The notes under the pieces: model-generated
The model's database searches: none
The model's input: only the letters and a program-made list of their open reading frames with translations
Told to the model about the DNA's origin: nothing
Assembly: GCA_963765555.1 (NCBI GenBank)
Contig: CAVXWX010000003.1
Location: forward strand, 124,001-188,000
Length of the DNA: 64,000 nt
Source of the DNA: JL08 sp963765555
Lineage (GTDB): Bacteria; Pseudomonadota; Alphaproteobacteria; Rhodobacterales; Rhodobacteraceae
Reading direction: 5' to 3'
Position numbers and translations under genes: made by a program
Shown: piece by piece, positions 47,973 to 57,036 of the stretch
How the letters are laid out: every line of letters starts with the position of its first letter
Numbering within the stretch: position 1 is the first letter of the stretch

Positions 47973-48338
47973 TCATTTGTCCAAGAGCCGCACAATGATA
48001 TCCATCAGTCCGGGAAGTTCGATGGGTTTGGTGTAGAAATCATCGCACCCGGCATCCATGGCTTTTGCGCGGTCGCTTGCCATGGCATGTGCCGTCAGTG
48101 CGACAACAGGGATCATGGCCGTTTGCGGGTGTGCCTTGATCTGTCGTGTCGCTTCCCAGCCATCCATTATGGGCAGGCTCATGTCCATCAGGATCAGATC
48201 GGGTTTGGTTGCAATCGCTTGTTCGACACCGGCCTGACCGTCACGTGCCGCTTCGATCTGATACCCTTTCCGTTCAAGCCGGCGGGACAACATATCAAGG
48301 TTCATGTCGTTGTCTTCTACAATCAGGATCACTGACAT
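47973..48338 (-). CDS. Single-domain response regulator (CheY/DivK-like)
   Basis: This 121-residue protein consists of a receiver only: acidic pair in VEDND, phospho-acceptor in ILMDMSLP, Thr in ALTAHA and Lys in YTKPIE. With no output domain it must act by protein contact, for example as phosphate carrier or sink between the hybrid kinase upstream and the receiver-cyclase downstream. Ribosome site GAAAGGA precedes the ATG. Confidence 0.87.
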   Translation of the reverse strand: MSVILIVEDNDMNLDMLSRRLERKGYQIEAARDGQAGVEQAIATKPDLILMDMSLPIMDGWEATRQIKAHPQTAMIPVVALTAHAMASDRAKAMDAGCDDFYTKPIELPGLMDIIVRLLDK

Positions 48339-48356
48339 CTCTGTTGTCCTTTCCCG

Positions 48357-51060
48357 TTATCCAAGGCTGTTCAGATGTCGCTTTAACGCCGCAACCAGAT
48401 CGACTGCGACCGGTTTCGCCCTTGCGGATCACATCGCCGGCATGGGCTTTCAGCCAATCCATTTCATCGCGCGTCAGATCCTTGGATGTTACCACAATCA
48501 CCGGCAGATCGCGAAGGTCTTCGGTTGCGCGCACTGTCTTTAGAACGTCAAACCCGTCGATATTCGGCATCATGATATCCAGCAGCATCAGGGTGGGCCG
48601 GTTGGTTTTCAACTGCTCCAGCGCGCGCTTTCCATCCGATGCCTCGCGCACGGTCCAGCCTTCGCGCACCAGTATGCGGCGGAACAGATTGCGTGTCGCA
48701 ACATCATCATCAACGATCAGAACCTCGCGGTCATGACCACCGGCAATGGCGTTCAACGTGTCGAGCAGCATCTTGGGGTCGACCGGTTTTGTCAGATGCT
48801 CGACCGCGCCAAAGGCCAGACCCATTTCGCGATCGGCCACAATCGTGGCCAGTATGACCGGAGTTTCGCACAAGACAGGGTCGGACTTGATTTCTTTCAG
48901 CATCGACCATCCATCGCGTTCCGGCATGATCACATCCAGAATGATCGCGTCAGGCGCATGCGTGCGCGCCAGTTCCAGCCCCATAGCGGCATTGCCCGCC
49001 ATCAAAACGTCATAGCCTTCGGCCTGCACGATCTTGGCGGCAGCCGATCTTGCGTTTTCTTCATCATCGACAATCAGAACACGGCCCAGTTTCGGGCTGT
49101 GTGCCGGATCTGCGGCGTCGCCTTCGGGTATTTGGGATGCCGTGAACACAGCCGGTATTTCAAAGGAAAACGTCGATCCCGCACCCTCTTGGCTTTGCAC
49201 GGTGATCTGCCCGCCCATCATCCGTGTGAATTGCTGGGCAATCGCAAGCCCCAGTCCGGTGCCGCCGAAATTGCGGGTTGTCGACTGATCCGCCTGCACA
49301 AAGGCGCGAAACAGCTTGTCGCTTTGCGCTTGCGTCATGCCGATGCCTTCGTCCCGCACGGCAAAGCGGAACCTGTCTTCCCCGTCCGCCGTGATCCGCG
49401 CCACGTTCAGTTCGATCTGCCCGTTTTCGGTGAACTTCGCCGCGTTGGACAACAGGTTGAACAGGTTCTGGCGCAACTTGGTCTTGTCGGTTTCGATGGT
49501 ATCGTCGTCCGCCTGTATGTTCACAACCAGTGTATTGCCGTTCTTGGCGACCAGAGGCACCACCGTTGATGCCACTTCATCCACCAAGGGTTTCAGATCA
49601 AAGGTTTCAACGTAAATCTCCATTTTGCCGGCTTCGATCTTGGACAGGTCCAGAACGTCGTTGATCAGCGACAACAGATGCCGCCCCGAGGCCATGATCT
49701 TTTCCAGATCCTCGGTGGCCGATTTAAAGCCCATGTCTTGCGCGTCTTCCGACAGCATTTCGCTGTATCCGATGATCGCGTTCAACGGTGTGCGCAACTC
49801 GTGGCTCATCGAGGCAAGGAACTGGCTTTTCGCGCTGCTGGCGGCCACCGCCTGTTCGCGCGCCTCTTCCAGTTGGTCCTGTTTCGATTTGAGATCGGTA
49901 ATGTCGCTGTAAACCGCAACTGTTCCGCCGTCAGGTGTCTTTCGCTTTGATATCTGAACCCACGTGTCGCCCACGCTGACTTCCTGACGGCTGCCATCCT
50001 GTGTCTGGTGATGCTGCAACCGCTCGGCGACCCACACGTCCAACGGCTTGTCCAGCGTATCGACAGCGCCGTGTTCGGCCTGCGCGCGCAATATGTCCTC
50101 GAATGGCGTTCCGGGGATCAGGATGTCTTTTACATGGGCAAACATGGACCGGTAGCGTTCGTTCACCAGAACCAGTTTGTCGTCACTGTCAAACAGGGCA
50201 AACCCGTCGGGAATGGTTTCAATTGCGGTCAGGATTGTGTTGCGTTGTTCGCGTGCCTCGGCTTCCAGCACGCGGCGTTTTTCCTGACTGTCACGTAACG
50301 CACGCAAGGCTTGCGACATGCGCCCCAGTTCATCCTGCCCTTCGGGGGGCAGGGCCACGTCGCGGTCCCCTTTGATCAATCCGCTGATCGCCGCGCTGAT
50401 CGCGCTCATCGGGCCAAGGATCGATCGCAGAACGCGCCATGTCAGGATCGCCCCCGCCAGAACGATGACAACGCAGGCGATGACCGCGCGGATCAGGGCG
50501 CGTTGCGCGGCGGCGGTGGCGTCGCGGCTGCTGCGGTCGGCCTTGGCCGACAGGGTATCGACCAACTCGCCAAGGCTGGTGGCAACAGCATCACTGCCCT
50601 GACGGGCCTGCGCCAGCAACGTGTTGCCCAGCACCCTGTTGCCATCGGTATAGGCATCCGCCGCGCTCAGCGCGCTGTTGTAATAGGCTTCGCTGCCCGC
50701 GCGCACATTGGCGGCAGCCTCCGGTGCAAAGGCCTCCAATTCAACAAGGCTGGCGTTCAACTGGTCGCGCGCTTCGTTTGCGCGCCGCTCTGACAGGGTC
50801 AGCAGGCTGACGGACAGATCGGTCAGCCAATAGCGCATTTCGCCAAAGTTCCGGTCCGCCTCGGCGGCAAGTTCAAGACGGTGAAACCCTTCGTTTGCGC
50901 CTTTGATCCGGTCCTGATTGCGGGTCAGGTCTATGGCCATAACAATGGTGCTGATGACCAGTGCAGCCAGCAAAGCCGCCGACAAAGACCCGATGCGCAC
51001 GGGTATCTTGTTTTGTGACACCCAGCGCCATCGGCTGCCTTCTTTGGCGGGCGTGCTCAT
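48357..51060 (-). CDS. Membrane hybrid histidine kinase with two receivers (frameshift at 3' end)
   Basis: The repaired length is about 900 residues. In order: helix 1 (about 22-45), a periplasmic helical sensor of some 140 residues, helix 2 (about 185-210), HAMP, PAS (TIPDGFALFDSDDKLVLVN), HisKA (SHELRTPLNAIIGYSEML), HATPase (NLLSNAAKF, DEGIGM, GGTGLGLAIA), then two receivers (ILDVIMP and LLDIMMP). The frame breaks near 48403: dropping one base turns GRSRSGCGV into GRSDLVAALKRHLNSLG with stop at 48357, the usual receiver end. Its ATG overlaps the stop of the haem-protein gene, so that protein is a probable sensor partner. Confidence 0.84.
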
Positions 51061-51806
51061 TTATAAAGGGTAATGCTGATGGCCCCTGCCAGATCGCCCA
51101 ACGCGCCGCCTTCTTTGGGAAACCCGGTTACGTCGGTTTCGCCAGCGGGGGCCCCGTGACAGGCCAGACAGGATTCAGAATAATATTCTGGGATCAACAT
51201 GCGAAACGCGGGTTTGCCAGATACATCCACCTCTTCGAAAAATGCCTCGCCCACAGTCCATTCCGCGGATTGAAACTTGTCTTCGATCACCTGATTTTCC
51301 CATGGATCGGGTCGCGACATGCGGTTGCGCACAAGGTTCTTGGGCGCGGTCACTTTGACAACGGCTTCTGTCGCCATTTTGGCCCCGAATTTCTCATTCA
51401 CCAACCGTGCGAAAACGGCGGGAATAAAACCCTTGAAATCAAGGCCTTCGGCGTTGATCAGATCCTGGTTTTCGTTGATCACCTCAACCATCGCATCCAG
51501 CTGGGTTTCGGTCAGCTTGCGTTCTATCGGGCTTAGCGTATCAACCAGCGGCGGTTCCCCGTTCTTGGCAAGATAGGTTTCGATCACCATGGCGCGGAAC
51601 GCATCCCCCGACAGGCCCTTGTCGGCGATCGAAGCATCGTTGATCAGGGACTGATTATTTGAGACCACACTGCGTCCTGCGCGCAAAACAGCGGCCAACC
51701 GGTTTCCCAATTCAACCTCGTGCGGGGTTTGGGCAAAGGATTGCGCCGGAAGGCTTGCAAAACAGATGGCGATGGCCAGCGACAGACTTACAAATAGGTT
51801 GGGCAT
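51057..51806 (-). CDS. Periplasmic DUF3365/Tll0287-like haem protein
   Basis: The 249 residues have a signal peptide (LFVSLSLAIAICFASLPAQSFAQ), a helical PAS-like domain, and a c-type haem motif CLACHG near the C-terminus (EYYSESCLACHGAPAGE). This matches the Tll0287-like/DUF3365 domain, which binds haem and often serves as a sensor in the periplasm. The gene overlaps the hybrid kinase gene by ATGA. A role in sensing redox state or a small gas for that kinase is inferred from this coupling. Confidence 0.75.
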   Translation of the reverse strand: MPNLFVSLSLAIAICFASLPAQSFAQTPHEVELGNRLAAVLRAGRSVVSNNQSLINDASIADKGLSGDAFRAMVIETYLAKNGEPPLVDTLSPIERKLTETQLDAMVEVINENQDLINAEGLDFKGFIPAVFARLVNEKFGAKMATEAVVKVTAPKNLVRNRMSRPDPWENQVIEDKFQSAEWTVGEAFFEEVDVSGKPAFRMLIPEYYSESCLACHGAPAGETDVTGFPKEGGALGDLAGAISITLYK

Positions 51807-52060
51807 AAATTTTTCCTAAAGTTCGTGTCGTTCAATTTGAAAAGCCTAACAATAAAACTTGTATCTGTCAGACATATTATTGAAGTTCCCTGAACGATTT
51901 CCCGATGCTGCCCTGTCCGGACCGGCAGGGGGATCATTTGTTGACTGGAATCATGCAAATTCGGACGCTCAAAACCGGGCCACCAATGTCCAATAGCATC
52001 TGCTTGCAAAAACCGGTTTTGGGCGCGAAAATCGGCGACCACAACCGATAGGATAAACCC

Positions 52061-53269
52061 ATGTCATACCAGAAACCCGCCGGTCTTGGCGCGCTTGTCC
52101 AGAAATGCAAGCCCGGTTTCGCCTTGCCCCGTGATTTCTACACGCGTCCCGATATCTACCAGCACGACATAAAAACCTATTGGAACGAAAGCTGGATATG
52201 GGTTGGGCATGTCAGCCAGATCGCGGAAAAAGGCACGTTCTTTCTGTTTGAATACGGGCAGGAATTTATCATTGTGGTGCGCGATGGGGCGGACCGCGTG
52301 CGCGCCTATCTGAATGTCTGCCGCCATCGCGGATCGCGTGTGTGCGTGGAACAGCAGGGCACGGCGCGGGTGTTTTCGTGCCCCTATCATGCGTGGACGT
52401 ATGATCTGGATGGCAAGTTGCGCGGCGGGCGCGAAATGGGCCCCGATTTCGATCCGGCGCAATACGGCCTGTTCGAGGCACATGTGCGCGTGTTTGACGG
52501 GCTGATTTTCATCTGCACCGGTGCCAATCCGCCTGATATTGACGCGGGCCTTGATCAATTGCGCCCGTTGGTCGCGCCGTTTGATCTGGCCAACCTCAAG
52601 GTCGCGCATACCGCATCCTATCCGGTGCCCGCCAACTGGAAGCTGGCGATTGAAAATTATATGGAATGCTATCATTGCGCGCCCGCCCACAAGGATTATT
52701 CGCGCAGTCACAGCCTGAAAGATCCCGCCTCGATGACCGATGAACTGGTTGGGGCGATGCAGCAAAAGGCGCGCGCGGCGGGCATGGACACCACCGAAAT
52801 CAGCCTGCCGGAACAGGCAGGGGGCGGGATGAATTTCTATTTCCGCCGATACCCGCTTTATTCCGGCTATGTCACGGGCAGCAAGGATGGCACGCCGGTT
52901 GCACCGTTGTTGGGCACATTGGGGGGATATGATGGCGGCACCACCGATCTTCAGGTCGGCGTGCTGAACAATTTCCTGATCTATTCCGATTACGTCGTCG
53001 GGTACCGGTTTGTGCCGACCGGCGTGCAAGAGACAGATATTCAGGTGGTCTGGATGGTGCGGGGCGAAGCGCAGGCGGGCCGGGATTATGACCCCGACGC
53101 GCTGACATGGCTGTGGCATGAAACGTCACTGGATGACGAACGGATTATCCGCGTCAATCAGGAAGGTGTGAATTCGCACCACTTCGCGCCGGGCCCGTTG
53201 TCGCATATGGAATGGGGCATTCAATCGTTTTATGACAACTACCTTGGCATGGTCGCGCCCGCCGTCTGA
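52061..53269 (+). CDS. Rieske oxygenase, glycine-betaine monooxygenase (GbcA)-like
   Basis: The protein has 402 residues with a Rieske site CRHRGSRVCVE and CPYHAWTYDLDG, and an iron site ENYMECYHCAPAHKDY. Length and the C-terminal block VNSHHFAPGPLSHMEWGIQSFYDNYL match large-subunit N-demethylating or choline/betaine-type oxygenases. The matching reductase (GbcB) is absent. It sits alone on the plus strand, 17 bases from the convergent hutC. With the TMADH- and DMGDH-like genes it could supply the first step from glycine betaine to glycine. Stachydrine or another quaternary amine is also possible. Confidence 0.75.
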   Translation: MSYQKPAGLGALVQKCKPGFALPRDFYTRPDIYQHDIKTYWNESWIWVGHVSQIAEKGTFFLFEYGQEFIIVVRDGADRVRAYLNVCRHRGSRVCVEQQGTARVFSCPYHAWTYDLDGKLRGGREMGPDFDPAQYGLFEAHVRVFDGLIFICTGANPPDIDAGLDQLRPLVAPFDLANLKVAHTASYPVPANWKLAIENYMECYHCAPAHKDYSRSHSLKDPASMTDELVGAMQQKARAAGMDTTEISLPEQAGGGMNFYFRRYPLYSGYVTGSKDGTPVAPLLGTLGGYDGGTTDLQVGVLNNFLIYSDYVVGYRFVPTGVQETDIQVVWMVRGEAQAGRDYDPDALTWLWHETSLDDERIIRVNQEGVNSHHFAPGPLSHMEWGIQSFYDNYLGMVAPAV

Positions 53270-53286
53270 TCACGATAAGGCGGTGA

Positions 53287-53988
53287 TCAGTATCGTGTGC
53301 TCATCCGGTATCCGGGCTGGAACGTCATGCGCACAAAGGTGATCGGCTTGCTGCGAAACCACGTTGTCCGCTCAAGCTGGAACAAAGGCGTGCCCTTTGG
53401 GGTTGCCAGAAAATCCGCCATTTCGCCGCTGGCCCCGACTGCGGAAAACGTGATTTCAGCGTTGGAAAACGGCACGGCTTCCAGCAACCATTCATTCGGG
53501 CCGATGGTTGAAAAATCGGCATCCACCACCGATTTCACAGCATCGATATTGATCCAGCGATCTTCGAATTGAAACGGCTGGTTGTCGGCATAATGCATAC
53601 AGTTCAGATGCAGGATTTGCGCGCCCTCGGCCACATTGATCTGCGCGCGCAGCCACGCGGGCGCGTCAATGATACTGCGGTGCACCAGCGCATAGCGATA
53701 GGTGGCGTTCATGTCTTCTATGGTGCGGCGCACCACTGAAATCTCGAATTTCGCCTGTTTGGAAGGGGTGCTTTTCACGCGGGTGCCGCTTTTGCGTTTG
53801 CGATCCACCAGCCCCTGTTCGGCCAGTTCGCGCAAGGCACGGTTCACCGTGGCGCGGGCACAGCCGAATTCTTCAGCCAGTTCCATTTCGGTGGGCAGCA
53901 GGCTGCCTTGCGGCCAGACACGGTTTTCAATGCGCGCTTTGACTTCTTCCTTGATGTCGTGAAAGCTGACTTTTCTGTGCAAGGTCAT
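53287..53988 (-). CDS. hutC: GntR/HutC-family histidine utilisation repressor
   Basis: This 233-residue protein starts at 53988 (MTLHRKVSF). The N-terminal GntR winged helix (VWPQGSLLPTEMELAEEFGCARATVNRALRELAEQ region) and C-terminal UTRA ligand domain (ILHLNCMHYADNQPFQFEDRWIN, RTTWFRSKPITFVRMTF) match HutC, which senses urocanate and releases hut promoters. It is divergent from hutD with a perfect 18-bp palindrome between them. Similar boxes before hutI and hutF suggest it controls all hut units. Confidence 0.85.
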   Translation of the reverse strand: MTLHRKVSFHDIKEEVKARIENRVWPQGSLLPTEMELAEEFGCARATVNRALRELAEQGLVDRKRKSGTRVKSTPSKQAKFEISVVRRTIEDMNATYRYALVHRSIIDAPAWLRAQINVAEGAQILHLNCMHYADNQPFQFEDRWINIDAVKSVVDADFSTIGPNEWLLEAVPFSNAEITFSAVGASGEMADFLATPKGTPLFQLERTTWFRSKPITFVRMTFQPGYRMSTRY

Positions 53989-54037
53989 GCCTATTATCCC
54001 TTTGGGTGGCCATTTATGATGTGCATAACGGCCAAAT

Positions 54038-54055
54038 GTCCAATATTTATTGGAC
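54038..54055. promoter_or_regulatory. Perfect 18-bp palindrome between hutC and hutD
   Basis: GTCCAATATTTATTGGAC is a perfect inverted repeat, 50 bases from the hutC start and 16 from the hutD start. It could be an autoregulatory site for HutC or a site for another factor. It does not match the TGTMTAGACA box found before hutI and hutF. Confidence 0.55.
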
Positions 54056-54071
54056 CGGAAGGGAAGGCGCG

Positions 54072-54605
54072 ATGCGGTTCGATCTGACCACCTGTCCGGC
54101 GCAGCCATGGAAAAACGGCGGCGGGACCACACAGGAACTGGCGGTGGGGCGCAAAGGCGATACCCTTCTTTGGCGGTTGAGCATGGCCCAGATCACTGCG
54201 AATGGTCCGTTTTCCGTGTTTCCGGGTTTGACGCGTATCCAGACCATTGTGGGCGGGCAGGGCCTGCGCCTGTCGGGCACGAACCAAACGATATCGGTCG
54301 CCCCGTTGCTCCCTGTGGTGTTTAACGGGGCCGTACCGTTTGAATGTGCATTGAAGGATGGCCCCTGTCAGGCGCTGAACCTGATGTTTGATCCCGCCCT
54401 TGTGCAGGCAGATGTATCCGTTCTGTCTGGACCGGCGACACAGGTGGGGCGCGATGAAACCCTGATTTATTGTGTGCGCGGGTCCGTCCGATGTGGCGAT
54501 AAAACACTGGCGCAAGGGGCGGGGTTACATTGCGCAGAAGCGTTAGAGTTTGATCTTTCCTCTGACGCGGTCGCGGTGCTGACACATCTCAAGCCGGTCA
54601 GATAA
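54072..54605 (+). CDS. hutD: HutD/Ves-family protein
   Basis: This 177-residue single cupin-like protein starts at 54072 behind GGGAAGG. Family blocks CPAQPWKNGGGTTQELAVG and LLWRLSMAQITANGPFSVFPG are present. HutD is thought to cap or tune hut expression, perhaps by binding formylglutamate-type pathway products; its mechanism is not settled. It ends eight bases inside the convergent hutF gene. Confidence 0.83.
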   Translation: MRFDLTTCPAQPWKNGGGTTQELAVGRKGDTLLWRLSMAQITANGPFSVFPGLTRIQTIVGGQGLRLSGTNQTISVAPLLPVVFNGAVPFECALKDGPCQALNLMFDPALVQADVSVLSGPATQVGRDETLIYCVRGSVRCGDKTLAQGAGLHCAEALEFDLSSDAVAVLTHLKPVR

Positions 54606-55965
54606 GCGCCAACAGGTCCTGCACCGTTGTTTTATAGCGCGCGACGATACGATCACGCTGAATGTGCTGGCCACCTTTCACACAATGCCGTCCCGCACTC
54701 CACAGATCGGTGACGGTATCGTCGCCCGCTGCAAAACACAGTCCGTCAAGCAACTGATCATCTTTCAACGCACACAGCGCGGGGCAATTGCTGTCGATTG
54801 CCACCAGATCGGCCAGCGCGCCCACTTCGATCCGTCCGGCATCGCGGTTCAGCGCTTGCGCGCCCCCTTGCGCGGCCCCCAGATACAGATAGTCGCCCAC
54901 CGATCCTGCCTGTGGCACCAGAACATTGCGCGCCAGATCGCGCAGGCGTTGGGAATATTCCAGCATCCGCAACTCTTCGGGCAGGGCAATGCGCACGTTG
55001 GAATCCGATCCGATGCCAAACACGCCGCCTGCCGCCAGATAGTCCACACCGTTGAACGGACCATCGCCCAGATTGGCCTCGGTGATCGGGCACAGGCCCG
55101 CCACGGCACCGGATTGCGCCAGCGCGCGGGTTTCCGCATCGGTCATGTGGGTGGCATGGATCAGGCACCAGCGGGGATCAACAGCCGCATTGTCCAGCAG
55201 CCATTCCACCGGCCGCGCGCCCAGCCACGCGGAAATATCGGCCACTTCCTTGGGCTGTTCGGCCACGTGAATGTGGACAGGGCCATTGTTTGTGTCGGCC
55301 AGCACCGCCGCCAGATCTTGGGGGCAGGTGGCGCGCAGGGAATGGGGCGCAATGCCCACCTGCGTATCATCGGGCAGATCACGCGCGGCCCCGTCGCGGG
55401 CCTGCGCCACCAGCGCGTTGAACCGGTCGACATCATTTCCAAACCGCAATTGGCCGCCATTCAGCGCAACCTTGCCCGCGCCACCATAGCTGTACAGCAC
55501 CGGCAGATGTGTCAGCCCGATGCCAGTCTGTGCGGCAGCGGCAAACACACGCCCGCTCAACTCTGTCAGATCGTCATAGGGCTGCCCGCCGGGTTGATGA
55601 TGCACATAGTGGAATTCGCCGACGCTGGCATATCCGGCCTCTTGCATTTCCATGAACACAAGGGCTGCAATCGCTTCGTAATGATCGGGTGTGATGTGGT
55701 CCATAAACCGGTACATCAACGTACGCCATGTCCAGAAACTGTCTTGTCCGGCGGCGCGCACTTCGGTCATGCCAGCCATTGCGCGCTGAAAACTGTGCGA
55801 ATGCAGGTTGGCGAGTGATGGTAGCAATGTATCGACCGAGATGTCTTCGGATGACACCGCAGCATTCATGTCCACCGCCGTGATACGCCCGTTATCAAGC
55901 GCAACACGCACATTCTGCGCCCAACCAGAGCTTAACCGCGCGCGTTTGGCAAAAATTGTCGGCAT
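54598..55965 (-). CDS. hutF: Formimidoylglutamate deiminase
   Basis: This 455-residue amidohydrolase has the metal site LPSLANLHSHSFQRAMAG, VHIHVAEQPKEV, CLIHATHMT and GIGSDSNVR. It converts N-formimino-L-glutamate to N-formyl-L-glutamate plus ammonia, and so belongs to the five-step hut pathway, feeding the HutG-type deformylase at 15 kb. It lies about 37 kb from hutIHGU but shares the same upstream box. The gene is intact, with no frame breaks. Confidence 0.88.
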   Translation of the reverse strand: MPTIFAKRARLSSGWAQNVRVALDNGRITAVDMNAAVSSEDISVDTLLPSLANLHSHSFQRAMAGMTEVRAAGQDSFWTWRTLMYRFMDHITPDHYEAIAALVFMEMQEAGYASVGEFHYVHHQPGGQPYDDLTELSGRVFAAAAQTGIGLTHLPVLYSYGGAGKVALNGGQLRFGNDVDRFNALVAQARDGAARDLPDDTQVGIAPHSLRATCPQDLAAVLADTNNGPVHIHVAEQPKEVADISAWLGARPVEWLLDNAAVDPRWCLIHATHMTDAETRALAQSGAVAGLCPITEANLGDGPFNGVDYLAAGGVFGIGSDSNVRIALPEELRMLEYSQRLRDLARNVLVPQAGSVGDYLYLGAAQGGAQALNRDAGRIEVGALADLVAIDSNCPALCALKDDQLLDGLCFAAGDDTVTDLWSAGRHCVKGGQHIQRDRIVARYKTTVQDLLALI

Positions 55966-55973
55966 CGGATCAC

Positions 55974-55989
55974 TTTTGTCTAGACATAA
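55974..55989 (-). promoter_or_regulatory. HutC-like operator upstream of hutF
   Basis: TTTTGTCTAGACATAA, read on the plus strand, contains the perfect dyad TGTCTAGACA (55977-55986). It lies nine bases before the hutF start, close enough to block initiation. A 15/16 match lies upstream of hutI. Confidence 0.65.
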
Positions 55990-56034
55990 ACTGTTTAAGG
56001 GCGAGCGGATCGGTAATCAACTGAAATGCGCGCG

Positions 56035-57036
56035 TCACTGGCGCGGCAGGGCCGCTTCAATCTCGGGCCGGTAGGCGAACAGGGCGGCCAGTCCGCCGGT
56101 ATGGACAAAAAGAACACGGCTGCCCTGTGCGACCGTGCCGGATTGAACCAGCGCCGGTATCGCCGCAAAGGCTTTGGCGGTATAGACAGGGTCCAGCATC
56201 AGCCCTTCAACGCGTGCCATCTGGGCCATCGCATCGGCGGCGGCTGGCCCGATCCGCCCGTATCCGGGGGCTAATGCGTCATCCCAGACGTTAATCCGGT
56301 CATCGGGGACAGGCCCGCCCGTATCCGTCAGTTCGGAAAGTGCCGCCAGCACCTTGGACAGGCGCGGGTGTTGCTGGCCCGCATCACGGCGCACACAACT
56401 GCCGATGACCCGTGCGTCGTGGCCCGCGCGGTGCAGCCCCGCCAGCAAACCCGCATGGGTCAACCCGCTGCCCGATGCCACAACGATCACGTCAAATCCG
56501 GCGTCCTGCGCGATAATATCGTCCGCCGCACGCATATATCCCAACGCGCCCAAGGGCGGGTTTCCCGCCGCCAGCGGGATCACATAAGGCACGCGCCCCG
56601 CCTGTCGTTCCTGTTCGGCCCGCGCGCGCAATGCGGCGTCGGCCCCCGCCTCGTCCTCGCCATCGGGGTAGAACATCACCTCGGCCCCCAGAATACGCGA
56701 CAGCAATACATTGCCGGAATGGTCATAGGTCGCGCCCATGTCCGGCACGCGGGATTCCAGTTGTACAATTGTGCGCATCCCCAACTGCGCTGCCGACGCG
56801 GCGGCGGTGCGCACGAAATTGGATTGCACGGCACCGGTGATCAGGATCGTATCGGCGCGAGCGGCCTGTGCGGCCCCCAGATAATACTCCAACTGGCGTG
56901 ATTTGTTGCCGCCCAACGTCGTGCCTGCCAGATCGTCGCGTTTGACACTTAACGAAATGCCAAGCTGCGCAGACAGGCGCGGCAACGGCTGGATCGGGGT
57001 CGGCGGTCCAACCAGACCAGCGCGGGGGTGCGCCAT
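56035..57036 (-). CDS. PLP-dependent D-cysteine desulfhydrase / ACC-deaminase family
   Basis: This 333-residue fold-type II enzyme has the Schiff-base lysine in LGGNKSRQLEYYL, TGAVQSNFVRTAAA substrate loop and the phosphate loop VASGSGLTHAG. The family covers D-cysteine desulfhydrase, L-cysteate sulfo-lyase (CuyA) and ACC deaminase; the sequence alone does not separate the first two. The ATG shares a base with the stop of the BKACE gene upstream, so they are coupled and probably act in one pathway. CuyA would fit marine sulfonate use, but no sulfonate genes are nearby. Confidence 0.75.
   Translation of the reverse strand: MAHPRAGLVGPPTPIQPLPRLSAQLGISLSVKRDDLAGTTLGGNKSRQLEYYLGAAQAARADTILITGAVQSNFVRTAAASAAQLGMRTIVQLESRVPDMGATYDHSGNVLLSRILGAEVMFYPDGEDEAGADAALRARAEQERQAGRVPYVIPLAAGNPPLGALGYMRAADDIIAQDAGFDVIVVASGSGLTHAGLLAGLHRAGHDARVIGSCVRRDAGQQHPRLSKVLAALSELTDTGGPVPDDRINVWDDALAPGYGRIGPAAADAMAQMARVEGLMLDPVYTAKAFAAIPALVQSGTVAQGSRVLFVHTGGLAALFAYRPEIEAALPRQ

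Noticed and set aside
46959..48335. 458-codon plus-strand open frame across the cyclase and receiver genes
   Set aside because: It is antisense to well-supported receiver and cyclase domains and has no domain of its own.
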